Counted from the stretch's first letter, positions 47,350 to 58,832 are shown. The stretch is DNA of 64,000 bases from Sinotaia quadrata (GCA_028829895.1 CM054182.1:87531546-87595545); one strand, 5' to 3'. The notes: generated by a model not told the origin, from the sequence alone. Program-made: numbers and translations.

Positions 47350-48680
47350 AAGATATAAAACAAACATTATTTTTAATAAATCCTGTATCTTTCCCTCATC
47401 ACTCAAGACAAAAGCATTCCAAGCACTGCCATCGAGATGTCTACCTTTCTCTCGTGAAAAACACATTACAAGCATTGTCATCCAGATGTCTACCTTTCTC
47501 TCATGATAAATACATTGCAAGCATTGGGGTCATCCAGATGTCTACTTTTCTCTCATGATAAACACATGACAAGCACTGTCATGCAAATGTCTACCTTTCT
47601 CTCATGATAAATACATTCCAAACACTGTCATCAAGAATATATACCTTTCTCTCATGATAAACACATTACAAGCACTGTCAATATGATGTGTAAATTTCTC
47701 TCATGACAAACACATTACAAGCACTGCCATCCAGATGTATACCCTTCTCTAACGATAAACACATTCCAAGCTCTGCCATCAGATGTCTTCCTTTCTCTCA
47801 TGAAAAACACATTCCAAGTTCTGCCATCCAGATGGCTACTTTTCTCTCATGATAAATACATTACAAGTACTGTCATTCAGATGTCTACATTTCTTTCATG
47901 ATAAACACATTACAAGCACTGTCATTAAGATATCTACCTTTCTTTCAAGCACTCCCAAAAAAACCATTCCAAGCACTGTCATCCAAATTCTTCCTTTCTC
48001 TCAAGATAAACACATTCCAAGCACTGTCATCCAATGTCTTCCTTTCTCTCAAGATAAACACATTCCAAGCACTGTCAACCAGATGTCTCCTTTCTCATGA
48101 TAAACACATTACAACCAGTCATCTAGATGGCCTTTCTCATGATAAACACATTATATTGTCATTCAGCATTACACATCTTACTGATGATAAAAGTATTACA
48201 GGCAATGTCACCCAAAATATATTTCTCATAGATGATAAAAGTATTATAGGTATTATCATCCAGCCTTATACCTCTCACTTATGATCAACACATTACATGC
48301 ATTGTCATCTGCTCTTATACCACTCAATCAGGTTAAAAGTACTACAAACATTATCATCCAGCCGTATACCTCTCACTCATAATAAAAGTATTATAGGTAT
48401 TGTTATCTAGTTACCTCTCATTCATAATAAAAGTATTAAAGGTATTGTTATCTAGTTACCTCTCATTCATAATAAAAGTATTATAGGTATTGTTATCAGT
48501 CTTATACCTCTCATTTATTATCAATGCACTACATGCACTGTCATCTACCATTTGAACAAGTTAAAAGTACTACAAGCATTGTCATCCAACTTTTGTGTGT
48601 ATCTCTCACTCATGATAAAAATATTACTGGCACTTTCATCTAGACTTATTTATACCTCTCTCACTGTAAAAGCATTAATT
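47350..48680. repeat. Large degenerate minisatellite, about 50-60 bp unit
   Basis: About 24 units of CATTACAAGCACTGTCATCC, AGATGTCTACCTTTCTCTCA and TGATAAACA. It is the longest array in the window. Some units (e.g. 47609-47645, CCAAACACTGTCATCAAGAA) resemble the exon 2 acceptor edge (CCAAACTGTCACAAGATAT). Confidence 0.88.
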
Positions 48681-48689
48681 TAATCAAAT

Positions 48690-50125
48690 ACATGTACTAT
48701 ATTTTTCTTATGCACAAAATCATTATTTTCACAAATTATAAATTTCTAAATTATGGTAAACATTATAAAGTATACACTGCAGATTTAAGTCTATCAGCAT
48801 TATTTTAAGTTTTAAAATAATTTTTAAATGGAATATAAATGGCTAACTTCCTGTACACTTTGAAATATACACTTCTTGAACTTTTTCAAGATTCAACAAT
48901 GGTACATATTTAAAATAGGCAGTTAAAATAATGCAAAAGCTATTAATAGACTGAAGGCTATTTTCACAAAATATATAAATAGATAATATTTTTTAAATGT
49001 ATAATTTGATTTTTCTTGGAAGAAAAGGCTACTTACTCACTAGTAATAATCTGAAAGTGAACATATATTACAATATTTTTACAGAGGTCTTGACTCAAGC
49101 AAAGTAGATAGGTCATTCTTTTTTTTATATATAACATGCAAGTTAAAATACCTAAAATGATACATTAATTAGAAAGTACCATTATAAAGATAATACACAC
49201 AAACTGTTATTGTCTAGACTATAGATGTGTCATTAAGTTTATTTTCATATCTCCATTACTCCGCATTAGCAATAAAACTGTCTTAGTAGTTTCTTAGATA
49301 TAGTTATTAATAAGCATTATTTAGGAAACAAATAAAAAAGGAAATCCATTTCTAAATTAGAAGGGGGGGGGGGGGACAGATGATTTTCTTGACTATTTTA
49401 CATGTCAAGTTCAAGTATGAAATTAATTTACATACATGTATATATGCAAATATACAGCTAAAGTACATTATATTAATTATAAATAGCTGAGTATTCCAAA
49501 AAAATGAAAATGTGCACTTATTCAAACTTTTGTACAAGCAACCAGTTATAACAGTAAGTTAAATTATAAATGCATTCTTCAGTGAACATGTCCAATAATC
49601 ATATAAGGCAGACTACTCAGTGACAATGAACTTATTAGTAACATTAGGCAATCATTTAGAGCAATCTACTGGAGTGCACTGAGATAGCCTAAGTATAGAT
49701 AGCTGTAAATAGGGTAGACTATTTGCTAAGGTTGTCATAGATGGTAGAATAGTTTGCAACAATGAGACATCATTTTAGGGCAACCTGTAAGTCAGCTCAC
49801 TGAGCTAGGCTATAATATTAGGTACATATAAATAGGGTAGACTACTTACTAGATTATCAGATGCTGAATATGGGTAGGGTAGAAATACAGTGAAATAACC
49901 CAGAGTGCAGTCTATTGAAAAGGTAAACTGCTCACTAAACATGGAAGCAAGTATACAGACATTCTGTTTAGTGAGACAGCTGATACAGTGATTGCATAAG
50001 CTCTATATATAGGGCAGACTAATAAGTGTACATGCTGGAAAGTTCACACAAAGGCTCTTCAGTGAAATAAAGTCTAAAGTGTAGGCAATGTGTGCAATTA
50101 TCATATCAGTAACAGAAAAATACAG

Positions 50126-50161
<36 letters not shown>

Positions 50162-50830
50162 CCTTATAAAATCAACTATCTGTGTGGTGAATTAAACTTA
50201 AATAATCACTTACTTTCTGTTTCCAAATTCATACACAGTTTATCATCATGCAAAACTATAAACAATAACATTTAATAAAGTTATGCTCCCCGCAATATTA
50301 ATGCAAATTGATAATTTGTTGCTTTCTATTTGTCCTGAGAGGTAGAATTTTGATAGAAAATGAAATGTGTTTCTGGTTATACAAGTATATAATTAATATT
50401 TTTTTTAAAACCAAACCAATGCATATAAATCTTCTCAAATCATACTCATTACATCACTGCAGTTAAAATGTCAGTGATAAAAATAAACCCTCATCAAACT
50501 GCAAGTATTCAGTAAAGTTGTGAGTAGCATACTTAAAAAAAAATAGACATATATAAGAGTAAAGTATAGGCTAATTAAACTATAAATGCAGCCAAAGATA
50601 CAACAATAATATAATTGAAACCGATCTGATTCGTGTACTTAATTTGAATCAATGACAAAGTTTTCATCATGATTTTATTATAACAATAAGCAAAAAAGGG
50701 CTGATTTTGAGGCGGTCACTAATGACGCTTTCACTGGCGAATTAATTTCAAGTTAAATTTAAAAAAAAAAACCCTTCACCATATATAAGATTTTTTTAAA
50801 TTATGTGTATTTTAATAAGAAATTTGCATC
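48690..50830. other. FBF1 intron 1, remainder, no confirmed exon
   Basis: Single-copy AT-rich sequence with a G13 run (49363-49375), a (CA)n tract (50128-50158) and loose about 160-bp similarities (GGGTAGACTA...CACTGAG) at 49600-50050. Two splice-flanked stretches, 49041-49050 and 50214-50255, were tested as exons. They do not give an open frame into exon 2 and might at most be untranslated exons. Confidence 0.55.
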
Positions 50831-50835
50831 CATAC

Positions 50836-50960
50836 CATAACTGTTTATTTAAGTCGTTTTTATAAAACCATTCAGTTTCATCAATTTGCAGTCATCTTTC
50901 TTGGAAAACACGATTTGGTTCGATCATGTCAAGAGATGTTTTCGTACCACCGCCATTTTA
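50836..50960 (-). other. FBF1: Candidate FBF1 exon 1 (5' UTR and start codon)
   Basis: At 50836-50838 the minus strand reads ATG directly followed by a GTATGG donor. Splicing to exon 2 would give MFGSSKNKST in phase 0, 1430 aa overall. Several upstream ATGs in this stretch (including the good-context AAAATGGCGG) open very short reading frames that stop before any splice site, so they would be upstream ORFs if transcribed. The assignment rests on phase and position only. Confidence 0.4.
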
Positions 50961-51085
50961 AAAAGTCTCGCTTAACGAGATTCTCGTAGTTGGGCGTCAT
51001 GTAAATAATATCGCCTAGCAACGGGTGGGCATTTTATTAAGAGTTGTGAAAGCTGTGGAACGTCTTTTAAAAAACACACAGAAAA
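50860..51085. promoter_or_regulatory. Bidirectional FBF1/NME5 promoter
   Basis: The two genes diverge from about 250 bp that is less AT-rich than the surroundings and contains several CpGs. It holds a YY1-like CCGCCATTTT (50950-50959), a TCTCG-CTTAA-CGAGA inverted repeat (50966-50980), a CGTCA CRE half-site (about 50995-50999) and an X-box-like site. No TATA box is evident at a fixed distance from either gene. Shared control of two ciliary genes is inference. Confidence 0.7.
51010..51022 (+). promoter_or_regulatory. RFX X-box-like site
   Basis: ATCGCC-T-AGCAAC fits the X-box pattern GTNRCC, spacer 0-3, RGYAAC with one mismatch in the left half and a perfect right half. It is 64-76 bases before the NME5 ATG and midway in the shared promoter. 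RFX factors drive ciliary genes across animals. Confidence 0.6.
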
Positions 51086-51229
51086 ATGTTAGGAATGGGG
51101 GAGCAGATGAATATGCCAGCCCCACATATTTATGTCGAACGAACCCTTGCGATTATTAAACCAGATGCCATTCATAAAGCTGAAGAAATTGAGGACATAA
51201 TATTGCGATCAGGGTTCGCTATTTTGCAG
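51086..51229 (+). CDS. NME5: NME5 exon 1
   Basis: 48 codons, ends in phase 0 at CAG followed by GTGAGA. It encodes MLGMGEQMNMPAPHIYVERT, then LAIIKPDAIHKAEEIEDIIL and RSGFAILQ. It holds the start of the NDPK domain with the KPD loop. Confidence 0.95.
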
Positions 51230-54200
51230 GTGAGAAAACACAATAAATGCCAATTTGTGTATTATTTGGTTAAATATTTTGTTTTAAATTGTATTATTTT
51301 ATCAATTCAAAATGAGGATTAATACTTAAAGTATAAACATAGTGGTTGTTAAACGTGGAATAAATAACAACTGGAACATGGAATGTCAAATCAATTTCAA
51401 AATAAATTATTTTCAATTTCAATAGAAATTTCTCAACGATTTTGGGTGGCAATCTCGAGTCTGACAGCTGTTAAAATATGAAAAATTATTATTGACATCG
51501 TAAAGTAATTTGTCTCAATGCAATCCAAAATGAAAAGAGAAACTAAGTGCTTTGAGTCAGCAGGCAAGGTATTCCAGCATTTGAAACAGTTGCTCAAGAA
51601 CCTATGTCAGTAGAAGAGAATATACATACAGAATATTAAGCAGGAGCTTATGAGACTTTATCGTCTGCAAATTCTGTATGGAGATGTTGTTTAGATTGCT
51701 CCACAAATTTGTAATTGATTGTTATTTGGGCTTTAGATCTTATATAGGCTAAACTCTCCTACTTGAAGTTTTTGGGGATTGATGCTACTCTTTTTTTCCA
51801 TCATGGTTCTCTGGCAACTAGTCAAATTTCTCATCTTTGCACAACTTAAAGTATTTTCGTTGTGAAGGGGTCCAAAGTGAATTGGGCTGGATTTATGACT
51901 TTCATAAATTGTCCTAAATGTTTTTATTTACGAGTTAAAATTACTTTTATAAAAGTTTACAGTATTAATACCTTTTATAATTACTATGATAAAGAACTAC
52001 TTTTGTTTATTATTGTAATGATTTGCTAAGCTTGATGCACTAAGATGAACACACTATAAACAGCCTTTCTATCGAACTAACAACTACAACTGGATAGACT
52101 ATAATTAAGTTAAACATAAAATCAAAATTAATAATCACTCACATACAATGTGCCTAGTATATTTTGCTAGTTCTTTTTGCTGTCTTTTGTTGTTGTTGTG
52201 GCTTGGTTCTTCATATTTCTTGTTCAAGGAGTTTTTAGTGGCAAAGAGTTAGAAGTTTGGGAGTCCAGGTGTTCGTTGTGTTCCCTTAATTAGTTTCATT
52301 GATATATATGGCTGTTATATTTTGTTTAGTATATTTGTATCATGTCTGAAGCTTATGAGTGCTTTGTATGCTGTTGTTTTAGTGAGTAGCATTTTTATTA
52401 TAAAAACATGTGGAGTGTGTATAACCATGTAGGGGTGTTACTGCATAGATCCAAAAGGTATTTTTCATAAGCTTATTTGAGTGAATTTTGATCAGGTTTT
52501 TTATATTGATATGATTTATGGAATAATACTTTATTTTGAAAAAATACAATAAAAGCAAATTATCTCATTTAAGCAAATACCCAAATGCAATTTATAATAA
52601 GCATTTTATTGAGACACCTAAAATCAGATAAATGTAAATGTTACTATTTTGAATGGATAAAACTAATAATTCAGCCACCTGGAATCTAACATCATCCAGA
52701 ATTATGAAAATGTCAGTTTACATTCTATTTATCTGCAAATGTTATCATTGGTTTAAAGAGGTTTACAGCACTAACTTATCTTAAATATTATACAAATATC
52801 TGCTTCCAATGTGATGGTAATGGAATATCTCATATTGAAACATTATTTTGCAAATCCATTTGGTTTCTTATGCATAATGTTTATATGCTAGACTTTAGGA
52901 AACTCTGTCTAGTTTAGAATAGACTTATTTCTGAGGCAATATCCAGCATTTGATGTCAAGAAATCAGTAAATTAAAAAAAAATATATTAACTAATGATTT
53001 TTTTCTACATAGTTTTTGCTATGAGATGCCTTTATTAGTTTCTCATATAAGGCTAATGTATCTTTTACTGTGGTTATCACTGTTCAAATGATAGCTATTT
53101 AATCAAAATATTGGCATCTTTATTTGTTGTTTTTCACCATATCAAACTATATATAATTACATAAATGAAATAGGAATTCTAAGAATTTATTTCTGATGTA
53201 TAAAATCAGTTAAATGAAGAAATGGTTGTTGCTGATACAATGCATTACAGAAACAAGTATGATAAAAATAGCATTATGTGTATTTCTGTTTCAAATGTGT
53301 TTGACTAGATCGCTTGTGGGATCTGCAGCTCATGCAATCATAGGAAACACAAGTTATGCTTTTATTTTGTTTGACAAATTACAAGTACTCTAGAATTACT
53401 ACTTCTTCTCTCTTAGATGTACTTATTTTTATACAACAGAAGCGCCGTGTACATCTAACACCTGAACAGGCCAGTGACCTATATGCTGAGCACTATGGAA
53501 AACTCTTTTTCCCCAGTCTTGTGGCATATATGAGCAGTGGCCCAATCCTTGCACTTGTCATTGCTCGTCACCAGGCCATCTCATATTGGCGGGAACTTAT
53601 TGGGCCCACAAACACCATAAAGGCACGTCAGACACATCCTGACTGGTATGACTTTAATCTCTTCACAATGGTGATTTAATATTGATATATGTATAAGTAT
53701 CTTTACTGGTACCATAGTGAAGAGGTTAACTTTCTATGCAATATTTATTGCTTATAGTCATTTCTTTAAAGAGACTTTGTCCAAATAGTTTAATCAGTCT
53801 TGTTATTTGTTTATAGGTGTATTAATCAGAATGTGTTTCAGTATGTTTATAAGCATGTGTTTGCATATGTAAAGAGGGTATCTTTTTTTTTTTTTTTTTA
53901 CAAAAAAATATTTGATGGTCAATATGACATTTACAAATGAAGAGCGAAATGTGTTGTTGTATAGTGTGATAGGAAAGTAGATAATTTGTTAATAGTTATA
54001 TTACTGCACTAATAAGTAAGTGGTACAATAATAAAAAATAAATGTTTGACTTTAAGAATTGATATGTACACATGCAAGCATGAATCATGATTTAGGTGAT
54101 AGCAATCTTACAAAATTGGGGTTCTGAAACAAAAAATAGTCACATTTGGTAAACATTATTAATACTTCCTTCCTTAGCCTTGTACAATGATACTTTAACA

Positions 54201-57200
54201 TCGATATATTCAAATTTAAAGTTTGCATACATTGTGACACTCAGTTTGCAAATGTTTTGTATGTGTATTTGTGTGTACATATAATAGCTGCACAGGCTTT
54301 ATGAAGGTTAAGTTTGTTGCAGACAATTTCATGTCTAATTTGCATCTATTCGCCACCATCAATAGTCATCTGTCTTTTTGCCAGAACTATGTTCATTGTT
54401 AGCAACAATGGATGTGGATGGGTGTCTCCTGCTTCCCCTCCCCCCCTCATTTGTGAACTTGTCAATCTATTTCTAGTCACTCCACTCTGGCAGAATACTG
54501 TTCTCATTCTGTCAATAAATTTCATTCTCTGGTACACCTTCATCTCACAAAAAATATGGATCACTTGTTTGCTGTTCTTCTCTGATGCATATGGAAAGCA
54601 GAGAGGCCATTTTAGGAGCACATCAACAACAAAACTGATTAAGTTCAAACCTCCACTTCATTGATGACAGACACCACATCCATACAGGTGCATGCAATGA
54701 GCAGTATAGCCAATCAAAAAGAAATGAAAACTATATCACAAATAATTATTGATTCATCCTGTGTATTCTGTATTTGCATTTCTTTTTAATGTTGACATTT
54801 ATGAACTTATTCAATGAAGCTTATACTGATAACCATTCTTATGCATGAGTGATTGTGTACAAGTTATTTATGTGTATGAGAATATGTATATGGGTTTATG
54901 CAGGGCACTGTTGGAAAAATATTAATGTTTTGTTGTTTGTTTCAACAGCCTTAGATCTATCTATGGAACAGATGATCAGAGAAATGCATTGCATGGCAGT
55001 GACGCTTTTGCCACAGCTCAGAGAGAAATTCGTTTTTTCTTTCCTGACAGTAAGATTGTGTAGATTTTAAGAACCCTTAGATATTCAGCATTATTTTTAT
55101 CCATATAATTCACTATTTCAACTGATGGTATTATATATATATATCTCAGCATAAGGTTGTTTAACATGTCAGGACTAATATACTTTATTTTGGAAAAATA
55201 ATTATATATACTGGGAAATTGTACTTAACAATGTGACAGTTAAAAAGTCTTGAATAGTCCAATACTAAAATGTGACTTTGCAGACACAACTTTCAAGAGT
55301 TAAAACTATTTTAACGTTTGGCAACGTTTATGATGGTATACTAACACAGTGAAATGATTTGTATGACATCATAACATTAATTTTGTTAATGATTTATACA
55401 ACATCATAACATTAATTTTGTTAATGATTTATATAACATCATAACATTAATTTTGTTAATGATTTATATGACATCATAACATTAATTTTGTTAATGATTT
55501 ACAGGACATCATAACATTAATTTTGAGAAAATTTTTCTTGAAGTCAGATATTAGTAATTTCATTTAGTAAATAATTTTACAGGACAGCTTAGCTGAAATT
55601 TTGTATTAAATGTGAGCTATATATCTTAGTAATCTGCCTCACTATACAGTTCTCTAGGACAATAAATCTAGATTTTGTACCATTCATTTGAGGGGGGAAA
55701 TATTTTTTTAATTCTTTATTTTAATTACACGAGTTAACGTTTTTAATTGTATACAAAATATAATATTAATAACTCCCAGACATTTGGCTTTTTAAAATTT
55801 CTCCCAAATATTTTTTGTAATAAATGACAAATATTAGGGCTTACATTGAAATATATCTTTAATGATATTATATAGGCAGCAGTTCCATTATTGCAATCAG
55901 TTGTTATTAGAATGAACTGTTTTTGTGTTTTTTTGGGGGAGGGTGCAAAATTATGAATTGAATTCAAATCAACAAAATATATTATACTTTTGTTTTGTTT
56001 ATTACAGTCACTTTTTTAGTTAAAGAGAATTTCAAAGATATATTTTTCTTAATTGAAAATTCAAGTGCTTCCATCAAGTTCAAATAGTAATGCAAACTAT
56101 TTATTCACTGATTTTATTGAAATAATTCTCATTTTCAAATAACTTTTTAAAAAAGTATCTTAAAATTAATGAATTGTAAAATAATATTTAAAATCAAATT
56201 AAATTTTGTTCTTAACTCATTCGGCCCAAAAAAGAACTTGCCATATTTCCACTTCCATTCGTGAACAGTCACTGATTTTGGCACCCACACACTTGCAACA
56301 CCACATAACTCTACAGTCTACTGGCAACCTCACTCATGCAACACAACACAATTGTAAAGTCTACTGGCATCCACACTCATGTAACACAACATAACTGTAA
56401 AGTCTGCTGACACCCACACTCATGCAACATGACATAACTGTAAAATTGACTGGCACCCACATTTTAGCAATATAACAACTGTAAAGTCGACGACACCCAC
56501 TCATGCAACATGACATAATTGTAAAGTCTACTGGTACTCACAATCTTGCAACACAATTATAATGTCTAATGGCACCCACACTCACACAACACAATGTAAC
56601 TGTAATGTCTACCGGCACCCACACTCACACAGCACAATGTTTCTTTACATTTCTTTACACTATAGATGCAGTACTTGATTTTCAAATCAATCACTACATT
56701 CAGAATAAGAAAAGACAACTGTGATCATAATTAGCAACACCTTAGTAAGATCAAGTGTTATTAAGGAATTTCTGTGTGTCAAATGTGTGTAAAGTACATA
56801 AAAATTTATATCTGTTGCAGGCATTGTTGAACCTGTGGCTGTGGGGCAGACAGCAAAGGACTATCTTTCAAAAGCTGTGAACCCCATACTACTCAAAGGG
56901 CTAACAGAACTTAGCAAACAGAAACCAAAGGATCCAGTGGTAAGTGAAGAAATAGTCTGACAAACACATTAGTGACAAGTCAGTAAAGGCCAAAAAGTGG
57001 TGGAGGTTAAGTGGGTGTTGGTAGTAAATGGCAGCTGGTAAGGCAGAAGCATCGGAAGAAGTAGGTAAATAATACACTTGTCAATATCAGGCTATTTTTA
57101 GAGTGTGCATTCTCATTGGCAAAAGAAAGAAGTGATACGAGGCACACAACAGGTGAGAATTACAGTTTAACTTTACACATAATCCATTTCTTTTATTCAT

Positions 57201-58832
57201 ATATATTAAACTTGTGCACATAACACTTGTACAACTTCTCAACTTAAGATTTTCCACTCTTACAATCCTATTAAATAAACACCACTGATCAAACTTAAGC
57301 TTCAATTTTGGGACTCATTATATGAAGCTCAAATTCTTTCCTCTACTTATAAAAAAGTACAATTTTTTTTTAATAGTCACTGTGAGATGGAGCATCAATT
57401 GGTAACAACCAGTTGCTTGGATATTTCTTTTCAGAAAGCCCCAAATCTCAGTGACCATTTTTATGGCATCTGCTGCTAATCTTCTAATGCATCCCTTCCA
57501 AATCTCCAGGCATCTTTGAAACCAACAGCTTTCCAAATCCCCAGCCATCTTTGATATCCAAGTCCTTTCCCAATCTACAGCCATCTTTGTAATGTAAGCC
57601 TTTCCAAATTCTCATGCCATCTTTGAAATCCGAAGCCAAGTTCCTTCCAATGGTCACCATAACCAGAGCTTTCTTGAGTTCAGTGAAGTACTAGAATAAT
57701 GAGTCTTTTGTTCCAGAAGTGTAACCCTAGAAATGCACTAAACACATTTACATCCCAAGTTAAATAATAAGAGTAATCAAGGCAACATAAGAATGCTTAA
57801 TCTTAAATTTTAAAGAGCTCTAATTATTTTATAATACTAAATATATACAGTAACAGGATACAAAAATAAAAAATTCACACACACTCACATACAAAACACA
57901 ATTTATTGTAACATGATAATAATCATGCAGAGTAGCATAAACTAAGAAAAACAAACAGTAATACATAATGAAACAAACAAACATGTAGCACACAGAGTGA
58001 ATTTTACAGATATAACTTAAAACATACTAAGAGGTAGTTATAAAGAGAAATAAACCAAGAAGATCATGAAAGCATGGTCTAGGAATTAAAAAAAAAATTC
58101 TGAGCTGTTTTGAAACCTGTTATGATATCACTGTAACTGAGTTCAGCAGGCATTTCTTTCATGTGACAGCACCCTCTTGTGGTCAGACAATTACTTAAAA
58201 TGAGTATCTGTGAACAGGCAGCCATTGTAGAGAGTGAACAGGCAGCCTATGTAGGGAGTGAGCAGGCAGCCAGTTAGGGAATAGAATTCATGATCCCCAT
58301 GTTTTGAGATCTCTGGTCTATTAACATTATTAAAAATACAAATACTTTGAACTTTGTAAATTTCTTTTTAATGCCCAAAATAACAGTCAAAATCACAGTT
58401 AAAGACTGTGCTGCTTTGTTTCCTATTTTTCTGCTACCCCCCCCCCAATTACCTCAGATAATTTAAGTCACAACATCTATTTATCCATGTCGCACACATT
58501 ACCTCAGATATTTAAGTCACAACATCTATTTATCCATGTTGCACACATTACCTCAGATAATTTAAGTCACAACATCTATTTATCCATGTTGCACACATTA
58601 CCTCAGATATTTAAGTCACAACATCTATTTATCCATGTTGCACACATTACCTCAGATAATTTAAGTCACAACATCTATTTATCCATGTCGCACAAATGCA
58701 TATGCATATATGAGAACTGTAAATTATGCATTAATTTGTTTTTTTCAGATCTGGTTGGCCGACTGGTTGATAAAAAATAATCCAAACAAACCAAAGGTGG
58801 GAGACAATGTTATAATAGAGGAACCTCAATAA
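51086..58832 (+). CDS. NME5: NME5, NDPK-domain radial-spoke protein with Dpy-30 motif (5 exons, 217 aa)
   Basis: NME5 (NDK-H5, RSP23-like) is an axonemal/radial-spoke protein of motile cilia and sperm flagella. Five exons with GT-AG borders join in phase to 217 codons; the human protein is 212 aa. Residues about 13-150 form the NDPK domain: ERTLAIIKPDAI (Lys25), YAEHYGKLFFPSLVAYMSSG (Tyr63, Lys69), RNALHGSD (Asn129, His132 as catalytic-type His) and QREIRFFFPD (Glu143, eleven residues after the His as in active NDPKs). Residues about 163-203 form the Dpy-30 motif: KDYLSKAVNPILLKGLTELS, then KDPVIWLADWLIKNNPNK. Conserved NMPAPHIYVERTL supports the start at 51086. Whether it has kinase activity is unknown: Arg58 of NDPK-A is Lys here, as in other NME5 proteins. 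Confidence 0.96.
51230..53439. other. NME5 intron 1, no feature seen
   Basis: Single-copy AT-rich intron. Unlike the FBF1 introns it contains no minisatellite that I can see. Confidence 0.65.
53440..53645 (+). CDS. NME5: NME5 exon 2
   Basis: Acceptor ATACAACAG, donor TG followed by GTATGA. 68 codons plus two bases. It encodes KRRVHLTPEQASDLYAEHYG, then KLFFPSLVAYMSSGPILALV and ends ARQTHPD. Core of the NDPK fold. Confidence 0.95.
53646..54948. other. NME5 intron 2
   Basis: Mostly single-copy. A T17 run lies at about 53883-53900. A more GC-balanced block at about 54320-54690 differs in texture from the surrounding intron and carries an open 100-codon minus stretch. It may be a decayed mobile element, but I do not recognise it. 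Confidence 0.5.
54949..55049 (+). CDS. NME5: NME5 exon 3
   Basis: Acceptor TTTCAACAG, donor ACA followed by GTAAGA. It encodes CLRSIYGTDDQRNALHGSDA, then FATAQREIRFFFPD. It carries the catalytic-type His132 in the canonical HGSD setting. Confidence 0.95.
55350..55530. repeat. 35-bp minisatellite, five copies
   Basis: Units of CATCATAACATTAATTTTGT then TAATGATTTATA; spacing 35 bp. It lies in NME5 intron 3. 55530-56220 is plain AT-rich intron. Confidence 0.92.
56225..56645. repeat. About 47 bp minisatellite, about nine copies
   Basis: Units of AACTGTAAAGTCTACTGGCA and CCCACACTCATGCAACACAA with moderate divergence, in NME5 intron 3 close to exon 4. Confidence 0.88.
56821..56939 (+). CDS. NME5: NME5 exon 4
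   Basis: Acceptor CTGTTGCAG, donor GTG followed by GTAAGT. It starts with two bases completing a Ser codon and ends in phase 0. It encodes IVEPVAVGQTAKDYLSKAVN, then PILLKGLTELSKQKPKDPV. It links the NDPK fold to the first helix of the Dpy-30 motif. Confidence 0.95.
56940..58440. other. NME5 intron 4, left part
   Basis: Single-copy intron with a short CCATCTTTGAAATCC-type repetition at 57490-57660 and three copies of GTGAACAGGCAGCC-type units at 58210-58275. No exon seen. Confidence 0.6.
58446..58700. repeat. About 50 bp minisatellite, five copies
   Basis: Units of ACACATTACCTCAGATATTT and AAGTCACAACATCTATTTAT. It ends about 50 bp before the exon 5 acceptor. Confidence 0.92.
58749..58832 (+). 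CDS. NME5: NME5 exon 5 (last, with stop)
   Basis: Acceptor GTTTTTTTCAG. It encodes IWLADWLIKNNPNKPKVGDN then VIIEEPQ before TAA (58830-58832). It completes the Dpy-30 motif; the EEP end matches the C-terminus of vertebrate NME5. Confidence 0.95.
   Translation: MWLADWLIKNNPNKPKVGDNVIIEEPQ

Noticed and set aside
49041..49050. A 10-nt microexon between AG and GTGAGT
   Set aside because: Phase could fit exon 2, but no upstream exon supplies the needed two bases in an open frame with an ATG.
50214..50255. A 42-nt splice-flanked stretch as an FBF1 coding exon
   Set aside because: Good acceptor and GTAAGT donor, but no frame is open into exon 2 (stops, or wrong phase with exon 3). It could only be an untranslated exon.
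50915..50957. ATG in AAAATGGCGG context as the FBF1 start
   Set aside because: It runs only ten codons before a stop and no good donor lies before that stop. It is better explained as a YY1-type promoter motif or an upstream ORF.
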